Of a stretch of DNA of 64,000 bases, positions 22,775 to 34,207 are shown piece by piece. Source of the stretch: Toxorhynchites rutilus septentrionalis (lineage: Eukaryota > Arthropoda > Insecta > Diptera > Culicidae). Location of the stretch: the NCBI RefSeq assembly GCF_029784135.1, contig NC_073746.1, positions 104,780,661-104,844,660 of the forward strand. Direction: 5' to 3'. The first letter of the stretch is position 1; every line of letters starts with the position of its first letter. The notes below the pieces were generated by a model. The model was given only the letters and a program-made list of their open reading frames with translations, did not search any database and was not told the DNA's origin. A program made the position numbers and the translations under genes.

Positions 22775-24060
22775 AAGGGTGTGTCACATCAAATTGCATC
22801 ACGGAAAAAACGCTGTAGAAATTCGCCCAGTAGACCGATCCTTTTAAAAATTTTAGTCAGTAAAATAAAAATTATTAAACAACTTTTGGCATTTTCTTTT
22901 TATTCATACTTCGAGCCCAAGCCCGTATGCTCGCACCTTCCTCTTTACCCCGTCCATAAGGTTCTGTACAACGTCAGGTTGTAGTTTTTTTTCCATTTTC
23001 TCTTGAAGTCCGCCTCCGATTTGACATCTTTTGGGTTCTTCCGGAGGGCCTGCTTCATAATCGCCCAATATTTCTCTATTGGGCGAAGCTCCGGCGCGTT
23101 GGGCGGGTTCATTTCCTTTGGCACGAAGGTGACCCCGTTGGCTTCGTACCACTCCAACACGTCCTTTAATAGTGGCACGAAACGAGATCCGGCCAGAAGA
23201 TGGTCGGACCTCGTGCTGCTTCAATAGTGGTAGTAAGCGCTTCTGTAGGCACTCCTTAAGGTAAACCTGCCCGTTTACCGTGCCGGTCATCACGAAGGGG
23301 GCGCTCCGCTTTCCGCAAGAGTAGATCGCTTGCCACATCATGTACTTTTTGGCAAACTTGGATAATTTCTGCTTGCGAATCTCCTCCGGAACGCTGAATT
23401 TGTCGTCTGCGGAGAAGAACAACAGGCCCGGCAGCTGACGAAAGTCCGCTTTGACGTAGGTTTCGTCGTCCATTACCAGGCAATGCGGCTTCGTCAGCAT
23501 TTCAGTGTACAGCTTCCGGGCTCGCGTCTTCCCCACCATGTTTTGCCTTTCGTCGCGGTTAGGAGCCTTCTGAACCTTGTATGTACGCAGGACCTCCCGC
23601 TGCTTGGTCCGCTGGACGAATGAACTTGACAAATTCAGCTTATTGGCGACATCCCGGACCGAGCTTCTCGGATCACGTCTAAACAGCTTAACTACGTGCT
23701 TGTGATCTTTTTCACTGACGGAGCATCCATTTTTGCCGTTCTTCACCTTCCGGTCGATGGTTAGGTTCTCAAAGTATCGTTTTAGTACTCTGCTGACCGT
23801 GGATTGGACGATTCCCAGCATCTTACCGATGTCCCGATGTGACAACTCCGGATTCTCGAAATGAGTGCGCAGGATTAATTCACGACGCTCTTTTTCGTTC
23901 GACGACATTTTTCCAAATTTACGAAAAATTGACAGTGAAGCATGGCCAACGTGATCTATACACTCTTATCTGATTATAATCGAAAGCTGAAGATATAATT
24001 CCTAAAAATTAAATTTCTACAGCGTTTTTTCCGTGATGCAATTTGATGTGACACACCCTT
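22775..24060 (-). mobile_element. DD37E transposon, copy 2, inactivated
   Basis: Same TIRs as copy 1, TA at 22773-22774 and 24061-24062, 1286 bp. The transposase on the minus strand (from 23908) is collinear with copy 1 up to about 23215. There, single-base losses shift the frame and remove the second catalytic Asp (WPDLASCHYS segment). The remaining C-terminal region is read in another frame (23178-22945), and 10 bp near 22995 are missing relative to copy 1. The A-run that is 7 long in copy 1 is 8 long here. Confidence 0.9.
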
Positions 24061-24061
24061 T

Positions 24062-24704
24062 ATGTACACGGGATACAAACAGTATCAACTGTGTCCGCAA
24101 AGTGAAATGTTTCATTAGACCACGATGATGATGAAGCAGTGAATGTTGAAGAAAATCTAATTAAGCGAGAAATATCATCGTTCTCGTCCTGCACAATATG
24201 TATGTTCCTTCTATTTGCGCCCGGTACCGTCGCCTTGAATCTTATTTTATAGCGTTCTCCAGTGCCATTTATTACCTTCTCTAAATCCACGGTAATAACG
24301 TCTCGACAAAGCCTCCCTCCGAAGAAGATGTAATCCATACCGAGCGGAATGCTCCACCTCGGACCGGATACGTAAGAGTTTTCATCATGAACTATGAAAT
24401 CCGTGGCCAAAACGTGACAGGTCGTGTTCGGTTGAACGCAACGGACAAAATTATCGTCGCTACGCCACAAACGACGAGTTGCACAGCACATCCGCAAAGT
24501 GGGTGCACTCTAGGTATGGTATTGCAGCCAATGCGGAGTAATCTGCTCTACTTCTTCCTCGGAGTGCAATGTGCGGCAGCCTGGAAAATGGATTACGCTT
24601 GTGTGGCATTGAATCTTTAATAGACCAAGTTTCCCACCAGAAAGCCATTCCGGGTTCCATTTTGCGCTCAAATGTACGTCAACTTTCACTTCAGTTGTTT
24701 GTGA
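24062..24704 (-). other. Unrecognised open region, possibly a broken host exon
   Basis: On the minus strand one frame is open from 24704 (just after a possible acceptor, ATTTCATAG) to the DD37E insertion at 24060, apart from a single TAG near 24530. The distal part (about 24520-24063) encodes ~150 residues with phrases such as TTCHVLATDFIVHDEN and WSIPLGMDYIFFGG. Another frame has an ATG at 24660 with 66 codons. GC content is higher than in the surroundings. I recognise no domain. The transposon TSD supplies the terminating TAA. Could be an old gene fragment or chance. Confidence 0.3.
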
Positions 24705-24984
24705 CTATGAAATTGGATATTTTTGATTGAGGCACAAATTTGGATTGTTTGCTTCTTCATCTCGATTGCAGTGGTGTATTCCGTAGAAGGGAATACCAAC
24801 TAGTAACTACACCCAAACTAGCGTTGGCAGAAAAGATGCCATTTCCTGTTCATGAGAATCAAATGCGCAAAAAATGAGCTATTTTGAAGCTTAAAAATGG
24901 TTTTTATGTATGCGTGCAAACATCTCTTTCTGTTTTCTTTTCTCTTTTCATTTGGGATTGTGCAAAAAAAAGGCCTTAAGACGT

Positions 24985-25055
24985 CAATGGGGGGTCGAAC
25001 CAAGGCCGGCTGGAATGCAAAGTTACTTTACACGACCACGCTATCCATATAGCTG
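24985..25055 (-). mobile_element. tRNA-like SINE head
   Basis: On the minus strand GGATAGCGTGGTCG (box A-like) and GGTTCGACCCC (box B) are spaced as in a tRNA gene. They are embedded in a region with no cloverleaf closure, followed by a T-run and AT-rich sequence. It is therefore read as a SINE promoter and not as a functional tRNA. Confidence 0.5.
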
Positions 25056-25571
25056 CCAGCGCTATTATAAAGGAGCGTGATAATATTACACCTCACCATA
25101 AAATGAAGTTGGAAGGTGTTTTCTAAGCCGATAAAGAAGAACATGAACGAGAATATATCTTTCTCTGTCTGGGCCGTGTATTTGGCAAACTATATGAATA
25201 GCTTTCATTTAAATGTGTCACCTGTTTCGCTCCCTCATATTGGCTCTAGCATATATATTATACAAATGATATACATGTATTGGGGAGTAGAACATTTTCT
25301 GTTTTCTTTCAGCTTATTTAATGTAATGAATCGGGATGCCAGAAAACGTGCTAAAAATTAACTTAGGGTGTACATTTATTGATGACGCAGGAACGATTTT
25401 ATTCCCACATATTTCAATTTCATTAAAATATTTTATTGTCTGGAATAACTGCTTGAAAAAAATAAAATCTGGTGTACTAACTCCCTGACCCTGAAAAGTT
25501 ATTTATATTCCAACACCCGCACGCGTCTGAATAAGGCGTTTGTTCATCCTCACGATTATCATGCAATCCTT

Positions 25572-25850
25572 ACCATTGCACCGGAAGTCCAACATTCCAT
25601 CCACACAATGGGGAGCACTCCGACCCGACAGACGGGCAGGATTGTGAAAGTACGGTAATAAATTCAATGCACACAGCTTTATCCTCACAGGCGTCGTTTT
25701 GCATTAACTGGATTTTGTCTGGGGCGTCGCATTGCTCTATGCAATCCTTATGATTATGCATTCTTCCAACCGCCTCCCCCCCGGCATCCACCACGCGAGT
25801 GGACTTCCCTCGCTTCCTGGTGGGCCAAGACTGCATGCTACGGGGAGAAA
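25572..25850 (-). other. Possible cysteine-rich exon fragment
   Basis: A minus-strand frame preceded by TTCTCCCCGTAG (acceptor-like) encodes about 85 residues with regularly placed cysteines (KDCIEQCDAPDK, NDACEDKAVCIEF, QSCPS). It ends near AATGGTAAGG (donor-like). The Cys-rich theme continues in another frame to about 25503 (HCVDGMLDFRCNGKDC). GC-rich compared with its flanks. No family recognised, and phases did not join cleanly to the open region at 24704. Confidence 0.25.
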
Positions 25851-25969
25851 GTTTTTCATAAATTATTTTCCGCTCTCGTCTAATGGAAAGGATGAGGGTG
25901 CTCTGGTACCGGTACCAGGGTATAAAAAAAAACACTGGCAGCTGCAAAGAAAATAAAAACCGTCCCAAA

Positions 25970-27120
25970 AGGGTGTGGTTTAAAATAATTTAGGTTAGCC
26001 TAGTGTAAACCAGAGCACAAATTGGTATTCATGGAATATTTTCTATGCATTGGTGGGATAGAGAATAAGAACAGCGTGAAGGAACTTTTCCAAGCCCAAG
26101 CAAGTGAGTAAACTCCGGAATTGAAGCTGAAGTCCTTCGAAAGATGTGCCTTTGATCCGTTTCAATGCAAACTAGCATTCAAATATAATATAAATAGTAA
26201 AATTATCTCGCTGGAATAAATTGTGTTGCTGGGATGTTGCTTTGACCGGCACTGACTCGGAAAGGAGCCTCATTCATACCTGAAGCGGAAGTAGTATGGG
26301 CTGCGATGCAAAACAAAAAAATTAAGTTAGGAGAAACTAGATTATTCTAGCGAGGTATTTTGAACTAAGCAAATTATGGGTTGTTCATTTTTACATACTA
26401 CTTTTTACCTTTGTATAACTTTACAAACGCGAAGAACTCGCAAGCATGTTATGGTGCATTGGACTTTTGTCCTCATGACGGTGGTAAGGAGCAAAGTTTA
26501 AGCACCGGTTCACATGCGATCTACAGGCCAGCGATCTTTTGTGCACTCATAGTTTGCCAGGAAGTTTTGAGAGCATTGCAAAATATACTCCACCTGCCAT
26601 ATTCTCCATCTATTCCCTTCTGAATAAGTCTATCTTTCAAAAAATTAACGTAAAAAAAGTCACAGGAGGGTTGTGTCCGAGACACGACTGAATATTTGAC
26701 GTAGGATTTCGTTGGGCTATCTGTTGATTTTGGATATGTTGGAAAAATTACATCGGTAAACTCTTAATTATTTGTTGGCCCTGGAAAGGACCGTTTTGTT
26801 TGGTTATTCGGTATAGTTTGTTCACTCCATCAGTGTTTATAGAGTGTTAATGATAGAAGAATGGTAAACAGTTGTTGGATGGTGCGTATCAGATAAAAGA
26901 TGCCGTAGTGGAATGAGATGTGATAAAAATCACCCTCTATGATCCTAGACGAGATGCCTCCTGTATTATGAATGGATGAAATAAAGAAAAAAAACTCACC
27001 AATGTAATATTAGATAATTACCAATACCGAACACAATTATCATTTTTTCTCGTCAGTAAAAACATGTTACTTGAATATACGGAAAACATGTATGAAATGG
27101 AAAAGATAATTTTATTTTAT
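25970..27120. other. No gene recognised
   Basis: Contains only short frames. One plus-strand frame at 26381-26623 has no recognisable domain. A degenerate terminal motif TTGACGTAGGATTTCG lies at about 26697. From about 27100 the sequence resembles Helitron interior ('ggactaacaac'). Confidence 0.35.
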
Positions 27121-27367
27121 ATTTGTTACTTTCTGAGTGTTTATTCAACCCAATGTGAATTTTAATTGGACTAACAACACCTATACCAGGGATGGCTAAA
27201 CGGTAGTCCGCGGTCTACCGGTCCCACGCGTAGGTGTTCCTAGGCGCCCCCCAGCTAGTCTAGGACAGTGTCACCTCCAAAACGCAAGGGATTAAATATT
27301 CCTTCACTTTTTTCCGTGATAATTTTATAGGGTGTCTATGCCAACCACAATAAAATATATTAGTTTT

Positions 27368-29165
27368 TGACGTAGGACTACGACTTTCATTTCTATACCG
27401 GGGTGTAAAATCAAAGTTTCGAAAATGAAAGCGTTACGCCGGAGACCGAGATTTTGAGAGTTAATAGCTCCTAAACAACTGAACGAATGGTATGATAAAC
27501 ACTTCATTCGAAAGATAAAATGTCTACGCGTTCTATACTTGTTACTTTCTGATCCAAAAACTTGTTTCAATAAAATTGCTTTCAAAACATGCTATTGAAA
27601 TCACCAATCGGTATATAAGCGAGCGCCGCTCGGAAATCCACTCAGTTCAAATTGAACAGCGATTGGAGCATGTTGTCGCTGTTGTGGTGAAGCTCTTCGT
27701 TTATCATGAATGCGCGGATGAACGGTGTCACCAAGAGCCTGTTTGTGCACCTTAGGCCAGAAGGGAATCCATCAGGAGGAGAGTGATGCCACAAACGATT
27801 CCCCGGGAAGATCTCTAAGCAGCCGCTACACACACACACACACATACACGTGAGGAATTCTTTCCGTTTGAATGCCATTCAGCATCGAGAAAGATCCGGA
27901 AAATAATCTGCCAGTTCCTCTGGGAATTTAAAAATACATTCATGTGAAAGAGTTTATTTGAATGTTTTCTATCCATGTAACACTGTGACCAAATATGTTT
28001 CAATCAAGTGCTATTAACAGGTGATTATCGAGTTAGCATTAACCACTGGTAGGCTTCCAGTATCGAGGAAAATGTGGAAATATCTAATCGTTACTGAAAA
28101 TAATCTGCCAGTTCCTCTGGGAATTTAAAATTACATTCATATGAAAGAGTTTATTTTAATGTTTTCTATCCATGTAACACTGTGACCAAATACATTTGGT
28201 TTTGTGATTTTTCAATCAATCGCAATTAACAGGATAGCTTCTGAAGATTATTCTTCCCCATCAGTGGGATATTTCCGTATCCAATATTGTATGCGCCCGC
28301 AATCGATTATTGCTCAGTCGCCGAAAGTTTCGAGCTCAGAGAGTTCATTCCCCTCTAGTTTGCCTTCCAAATTGCCATCGTAAACCACACCTTCTCTCGA
28401 TTCAATCACACACAAAAAGCATACTTAAGCGATATTCTGGTGGTGAGACACATTCATTGTTCGTGAGGACATCGACAAGACAACATCGTTGCCTAACGTG
28501 TTGAAGGAGGTGGACGGCGAAGGATCGACACATACACGCACAGAATTATTTCCGTTTGGATGTCATTCAGCATCGAGAAAGTTCCGGAAAGATCTAATCA
28601 TTGCTGGAAAATAATCTTCCAGTTCCTTTGGGAATTTAAAAATACATTCATGTGAAAGAGTTTATTTGAATGTTTTCTATCCATATAACACTGTGACCAA
28701 ATATTTTTCAATCAAGTGCTATTAACAGATGGTTATCGAGTTAGCATTAACCACTGGTGGGCTTCCAGTATCGAGGAAAATGTGGAAATATCTAATCGTT
28801 ACTGAAAATAATCTGCCAGTTCCCCTTGGAATTGAAAATTACATTCAAGCGAAAGAGTTTATTTTAATGTTTTCTATCCATAAAATATCCAAATAATACA
28901 TTTGGGTTTGTGATTTGTCAATCAAGTACAGTTAGCAGGTTAGCTTCTGAAGATTATTTTTCAGAACAAGGTTTTTTGTATCCTATATTGGATGCATAAA
29001 ACCTTGTGCCTCCAACGTAACGCTCTCGTTTTCGAAGTCCCCCAAATATTCATTTATTCATTCATTCAGAATGGATTTAGATTCAACTTCAAACAAATGA
29101 TCTCTAAATCAACGATAGTCCTACGTCACCCTTGCGGTTATACCATATATATAACCCGCTTCCTG
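27368..29165 (+). mobile_element. Terminal-hairpin repeat E2, subfamily 1, inside a SINE tail
   Basis: Starts TGACGTAGGACTACGAC (27368) and ends with TAGTCCTACGTCA (29116-29128), hairpin GGTTATA...TATAACC, CGCTTCCTG (29165). It has T-runs on both sides (27364-27368; 29166-29173). Inside are a TATATAAGCG block with a following CCACTCAGTTC (27612-27655), a (CA)n at 27831-27844, and tandem ~200-bp units. The element sits within the A-tail of the SINE at 29166-29654. Confidence 0.75.
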
Positions 29166-29654
29166 TTTTTTTTGTTTATTTTAGACTCATTAGCATTTTA
29201 GCTGTAACAGAGTAGAATTTTAATCGTGTACATGTCACATGTTTATCATATCTATAATTAATACATTACACAGTTGCCATTTTTCGGCGTTAGAGTATTC
29301 CCTTCTATAACCATTGCATATGGTACACATTTACACAGTAGCTATTTAGGCGTAAGAGTATTCGTTCTGTTCTTCCATTATCCAGATGGACCGAACAGCG
29401 GAGACAGTTGATTGGTCATTGTTGAGATTTTTATAGAACAGCAGCCCGATGTGTCTTGGCAGAGCAGAGCAGTTGTATGGGATGAATCGATCTTATTTCG
29501 ACCGTGGATCGATCTCCATCGCTGATGATTGTTGCGTGGACGTAGTTATTCTGTAACAACACAAAGATGGTCACAATGAGGGCCCTGAGTTTTGAACTCA
29601 CGATCGATCGCTTACTAAGCGAACGCGCAACCAATGTGGCTACGGAGACCCCCA
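29166..29654 (-). mobile_element. SINE of the 18571-19014 family, 12-bp TSD
   Basis: Minus-strand copy with head at 29654 and A-rich tail running left. The TSD AAAATATATTAG lies at 27352-27363 and 29655-29666. The left copy is far away only because repeat E2 later inserted into the SINE tail. Box B-like GAGTTCAAAACTC is present (about 29590). Confidence 0.75.
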
Positions 29655-29945
29655 AAAATATATTAGTTGTAAGAGTAGATATTTCTTCATTAAATTTTCC
29701 GTTTTAATATTTTCTTTCAGATTGTTAGTTATTCTATATTAACCATCCAGTTATACCTTTTTTTTATTTTATTTTTTTTTTAATTGTCATGAGGAACAAT
29801 TTCAATTCTGTTTTCTCCAGGCATATCATTTGCTAAATGACCAACAGAAAATGCTGAAAACACCCGGCAGAAGGTTTCGAAAATCAATATACCTATATTT
29901 TTGGAGAAAACTTTGCCTTTGAAGACTGCGAATGCGAGTTTTAAT

Positions 29946-30002
29946 GAAGCATTGTTATTTGTGCAGATTCAAGAAATGAATCTGCACAAATAACAATGCT
30001 TC
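29946..30002. repeat. Perfect 26-bp inverted repeat, 5-nt loop
   Basis: Bases 29946-29971 and 29977-30002 are exact reverse complements around AGAAA. A third partial copy of the arm (GTGCAGATTCAAGAAAT) follows at about 30010-30028. It lies in the hAT body. The related hAT body near 16500-17890 does not have this hairpin. Confidence 0.9.
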
Positions 30003-30479
30003 ATGAATTGTGCAGATTCAAGAAATATATAGTCATGAATAGAACAACAGTGATGGTAAACTGTTCATCCGGTTCCTAACCCATTTTCATCTATTCTGCT
30101 TAACAGTGAAAGAATAACAGAAGGAGGTCGAAGTTATAGAGACACGCAGAATCTGTGACACCATGCGAGTTATAATTTTGCCCTCGAATACAGGAGGGTT
30201 TGTTTTATCGTCTAGCACTACTTTCATTTCTTTTAATGACATTTTGTTGATAGATCCCAGCCTAACATTTGAAGAATTTGTCGCCCGTAATGCCCAAAAG
30301 TTTGGCCACCCCTGACCTATACTATACTATATGTAGAGTATATGGGAAATCACTTGTTCGAATATTTCTTCACTTTTCCAATTTTTCGTGCCGTATAAAC
30401 TTTCCTTGGGTGAAAGTGAACACAACAAAACAGACAGCTTAAACCGAATGACCCGTTCTCGAACGGGAACACACCTTGG

Positions 30480-31096
30480 TTTTTACTTATGAAAATTGAA
30501 ATAAATCGTTTCATATATCAATTCAATTATAACACAACTGCTACCATATACAATTTTACACCTACACTTGTGCAAAATTTTGTCGATTTCCCCGGGCAGC
30601 TTGGTTTTCACGTCTCTGTTAGGGAACACTTTTCGGTGAGAACAAAAGCTCCCCCTACTTTCATGTATTTGCAATACTTCTTCTTTTCCTTTGTTTACGG
30701 CGTGAACATTTTTTCCCCCAGGCAGCTCGGTTTTGATGTCTTTGTTAGGGAAAACATTTCGGTTGGAGCTCCCCCTACTTTCATGTATTTGTAATGCCGA
30801 TTTCCTCCAGGCCGCTTGGTTTTGATGCCTCTGTTAGGGAACCGCCGCATGTGTCGTCAATTTCGACCAATCAAAAGAGGGTATTTCCGTTAGGATAGGG
30901 GCTGAGATTTTTCAATTGTTCGATAGTTAGTTTCATGACATATATTTTTTTTTTTTTCAATATAAAAATGTTATGGAGTGGCGAAATCGATTGACTGAGC
31001 AATAAACGTTGGAAATTGGACAATTTTCACGATGTGGTCGATTTTCGATTTTCAATTATACCCCAATATGTTCCCGAAAGACGTAATCCTACGTCA
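30480..31096 (-). mobile_element. Terminal-hairpin repeat E3, 5' end with tandem units
   Basis: The motif GACGTAGGATTACGTC (on the minus strand, 31095-31080) marks a 5' end pointing left. To its left are diverged ~85-90-bp units sharing 'cttggttttgatgtctttgttaggga' and 'cccctactttcatgtatttg' (30590-30860), also found in E4 and E7. No hairpin 3' end was found, so it seems truncated. Confidence 0.5.
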
Positions 31097-32220
31097 AAAA
31101 ACATATCGTACATCTCTTCATTGCAACACCCTATATATCATTAAAGCAAAATATCTCGGTCTCTCGGTGAGCATCCCGCAAACATATATCCACTCAGGCA
31201 AGTATGGAAAAGTTCATTCGCTCATTTCTCCACACCTGATTATAAATCACTCTTGTATCTGCTTGGAATAATCATGGCGAAAAGAATGCAGCAAACAATC
31301 GTGAGATTGCACGATGAATCATTTTACACTCACGGACCGTCTTCATTCGGGACTGATAGAAAACATAACAGAACAAAGAGTGGAAAACAACATTCAATGA
31401 ATGAATATTCGTTTGGAAGGATCGCACGAACAAAATAACAAGTGAGTCAAAATAGATTGAATCTGCGTGTATGTATGATTTTATTTTCTCTTGTATTCTT
31501 TTCCTTTTCAGCATTCAAGTGCACATGAAATCCACCTTCCACTTACGTTAACATGGTCTTTACGTTGGCTTAGATCGTTTCATACTAGAAACAAAAAAAA
31601 AATGGGTGGGTTATATCTATGATATAACCGCAAGGTTGACGTGGGACTATCTTAGCGTAGCAATCATGTGGTATAACGCTTAGGACAAAACATGTGAACG
31701 GAAGAATTATCAAACGATTATTTTATTTTAGGTTTCCTTCTGAAGTTTGCATCTCTAAAGGGTACGTATTTCTCGAACCGCGAATTTGCTTGATTTGATG
31801 AACTTCAGGCACTCAGTTTCGATTTTGACATGTACGTCGAACGCATATTGCTTAATCAACAGGCGTCATCGCAGCAATAGGTTAGCAACATTTTACCCAA
31901 TCATCAAATCCTTCAAATCCTTCAATATCCTTCAATGCAATCTTGAATAGCCGGGCCAAAGCGTGGTGTTCGTACCCACTTTTGTAATCCGTGTTAGGAA
32001 AACACTTTTAGGAGTGCAAGAAGTGTAGAAGTACCCCCGGAAGACCGTATTGAAGGAAACATATTCTAGTTTGCACAAAGGCAAGCAAGTACAAAAGTAC
32101 CCACAGTTTGCATTTATTTGCTGAGCCGATTTCCCCAGACATCTTGGTTTTGAAGTCTGTGTTAAGCAAACACATTTTAGTCGGAACAAAAATGTCCCCG
32201 ACTTACAAGTATTTGGAATG

Positions 32221-32424
32221 GAAGGAAGGAAGGTCTTGTATTATAGAGACTTTAAACTTTTGCAGTTCATTCGTCTCTAGCCTTGAGAAAGGCCCTTTGA
32301 AAACTAGAGTTCAACTCCAGCGCTATCACCTCCACCCTCTTGCCTTGAGAAAGGCACTCGATCCCTCGCCGTCCAGCTCGTCCAGCAACGATGTTGTCCA
32401 GTCAGTGTCCACACAAAGAATGAG
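32221..32424 (-). mobile_element. ~200-bp retroposon with stem-loop 3' tail
   Basis: TTTGGAATG is duplicated at 32212-32220 and 32425-32433. On the minus strand the unit ends in GAGACGAATGAACTGCAAAAG...GTCTCTATAATAC, a short stem-loop plus tail. Another copy is at 52855-53055. The same tail, GAGGC...GCCTC, ends the I-group LINE at 51614-51644. No polymerase III boxes were convincing. Confidence 0.65.
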
Positions 32425-32578
32425 TTTGGAATGCCAATTTCCCCACGCTCCTTGGATTTGAAGTCTGTGTTAGCGAAACACATTTCAGTCGGAACAAAAA
32501 CACCCTCGACTAACATGTATTTGCAATGCCAATTTCCCTAAGCTCCATGTTTTTGAAGTCTGTGTTAGGGAAATATTA

Positions 32579-33760
32579 GACTGTCAAAAAAGTCCTGCGG
32601 TATTTTTTTTTAAATTTTCATTTGTTCATAAAATTAGTTACAATCATCTGTTTTAAGTCAAATGCCAACTTCATAATACCCCTGTTATAGAAGCTCGCTT
32701 CCTTATTGGCAAAAAACTCGGATAGCCAATTTTCACAGGCCTCTTTTGTGGCTAACTTCTGACTACCTAGCTCGTTCGCCATGGACAAAAACAGGTGGTA
32801 GTCACTTGGTGCAAGGTCCGAACTATACGGCGGATGCAAAAGAACCTCCCATCCGAGCTCCCGGAGCTTCTGGCGCGTCACCAAAGAAGTATGTGGCCTG
32901 GCGTTGTCCTGATGGAAGACAATGCGGCCTCTGTTTATCAAAGATGGCCTCTTCTTCATGAGTGCTACCTTCAAGCGGTCCAGTTGTTGGCAGTACAGGT
33001 CCGAATTGAGCGTTTGGCCATAGGGAAGCAGCTCATAATAGATTATTCCTTGACAATCCCACCAAACACACAGCAGAACCTTCATGACCGTTAATGAGGG
33101 CTTGGCCACCGTCTGAGCCGCTTCAGCGGGCTTCGACCACGACCGTTTGCGGGTTCGATTTTGTTGCGATTCAGCAGCGATTCACATGCGTCGATACGGT
33201 CAAAGATGTTTTTTTGCGTCAACGTGTGTGGCACCCATACATCGAGCTTCTTTGTGAATCCAAGCTTCTTCAAATTTTTAATAACGGTTTGATGACTTAT
33301 CCCCAGTTCTTGGCCGATGCTACGGCTGCTACTATTCCGGTCTTTCTCGGCTAATTCAGCGATTTTGTCGCAATTTTCGACGACAGGCCTTCCGGAGCGT
33401 GGCGCATCTTCGACGACCTCTACACCAGAACGAAAACATTGAAACCATCGTTGTGCGGTGAAAATGGAAACTGTATCGGGTCCATAAACTGCACAAATTT
33501 TATTGGTAGCTTGAGATGCATTTTTGCCTTTGTCATAGTAGTACTGTAAAATATGTCGGATTTTCTCTTTATGTTGCTCCATATTTGCGACACTATAACT
33601 CACGAACGACTTAACCAAACAAAACACTGTCAAGGACTATATTATAGCGCAAAAATACCTTTCCAACAGGCTATAGTATGACTCGATACAATGAATACAA
33701 CTAGAACTACGCGCTAACAACGACACCTCGCGGAAATACCGCAGGACTTTTTTGACAGCC
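32579..33760 (-). mobile_element. Mariner (DD34D) with deleted first catalytic segment
   Basis: 27-bp TIRs (GACTGTCAAAAAAGTCCTGC... with one mismatch) are flanked by TA. The transposase on the minus strand starts at MEQHKEKIRHILQYY (about 33582). It runs through the HTH half (QRWFQCFRSG, SRSIGQELGISHQTV) to LLNRNKIEP near 33150. It then loses about 20 residues that would include the TGDEKW motif, with a frame change. It resumes as KVLLCVWWDCQG... HQDNARPHTS... SSDLAPSDYHLF (33109-32618), which holds the second and third Asp. It cannot be catalytic, but its ends may still be substrates. Confidence 0.85.
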
Positions 33761-34207
33761 TAATACATTTCAGTCGGAACAAAAATACCCCCGACTTTCA
33801 TGTATTTGGAATGCCGATCTCTCCAACGCTGCTTAGTTTTGAAGTCTGTGTTAGGGAACATACTTTCATATATTTGCGATGCCGATTTTCCCAAGGCTGC
33901 TTGGTTTCGATGGCTGTGTAAGCGAAACCGTAGATCGGGCCAATCAAAATGAGGCAGTTAGGGCGTTTAGATAACGTTTAACATTTTACAGTTATTCAAT
34001 TGTTCATCTAATGAAAAATAACATTTTATTAAGTACGATAGAAGCGAAGAAATACTACCTATCAATTGATGCCAACATCATTCCGATCCAGTAAGAAATG
34101 TTCGAGTTATAAGCATTCGGAATCTTTCATTTTATCCTGCATGTTCCGTGTTTAGGTTTTCATTTAGGAGTATATGGGGGACTCCGGTTAGACGTAGTCC
34201 CACGTCA

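Larger units (their letters stand above)
27187..30314. mobile_element. hAT element with 8-bp TSD, carrying nested insertions
   Basis: The left end CAGGGATGGCTAAACGG starts at 27187. The right end is GTTTGGCCACCCCTG, ending at 30314. ACCTATAC is duplicated exactly at 27179-27186 and 30315-30322, as expected for hAT integration. Total 3128 bp, of which about 2.3 kb is later insertions (SINE plus terminal-hairpin repeat). No transposase remains. The flanks on both sides resemble the Helitron body at 1260-1440, so the hAT landed in a Helitron copy. Confidence 0.8.
31603..34207 (-). mobile_element. Terminal-hairpin repeat E4, subfamily 2
   Basis: The minus-strand 5' end GACGTGGGACTACGTC is at 34206. 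The 3' end has TGACGTGGGACTA (31637-31649) and a perfect 9-bp-arm hairpin (GGTTATATC TAT GATATAACC, 31609-31629), ending CACCCA at 31603 against A10. The interior consists of ~85-bp tandem units ('gaagtctgtgttagggaa', 'gtcggaacaaaaa'). These are interrupted by a 200-bp retroposon and a mariner. About 31100-31600, just outside, shows nothing recognisable. Confidence 0.7.

Noticed and set aside
30590..30860. CRISPR-like repeat array
   Set aside because: Units are diverged, contiguous and without unique spacers, in eukaryotic transposon context.
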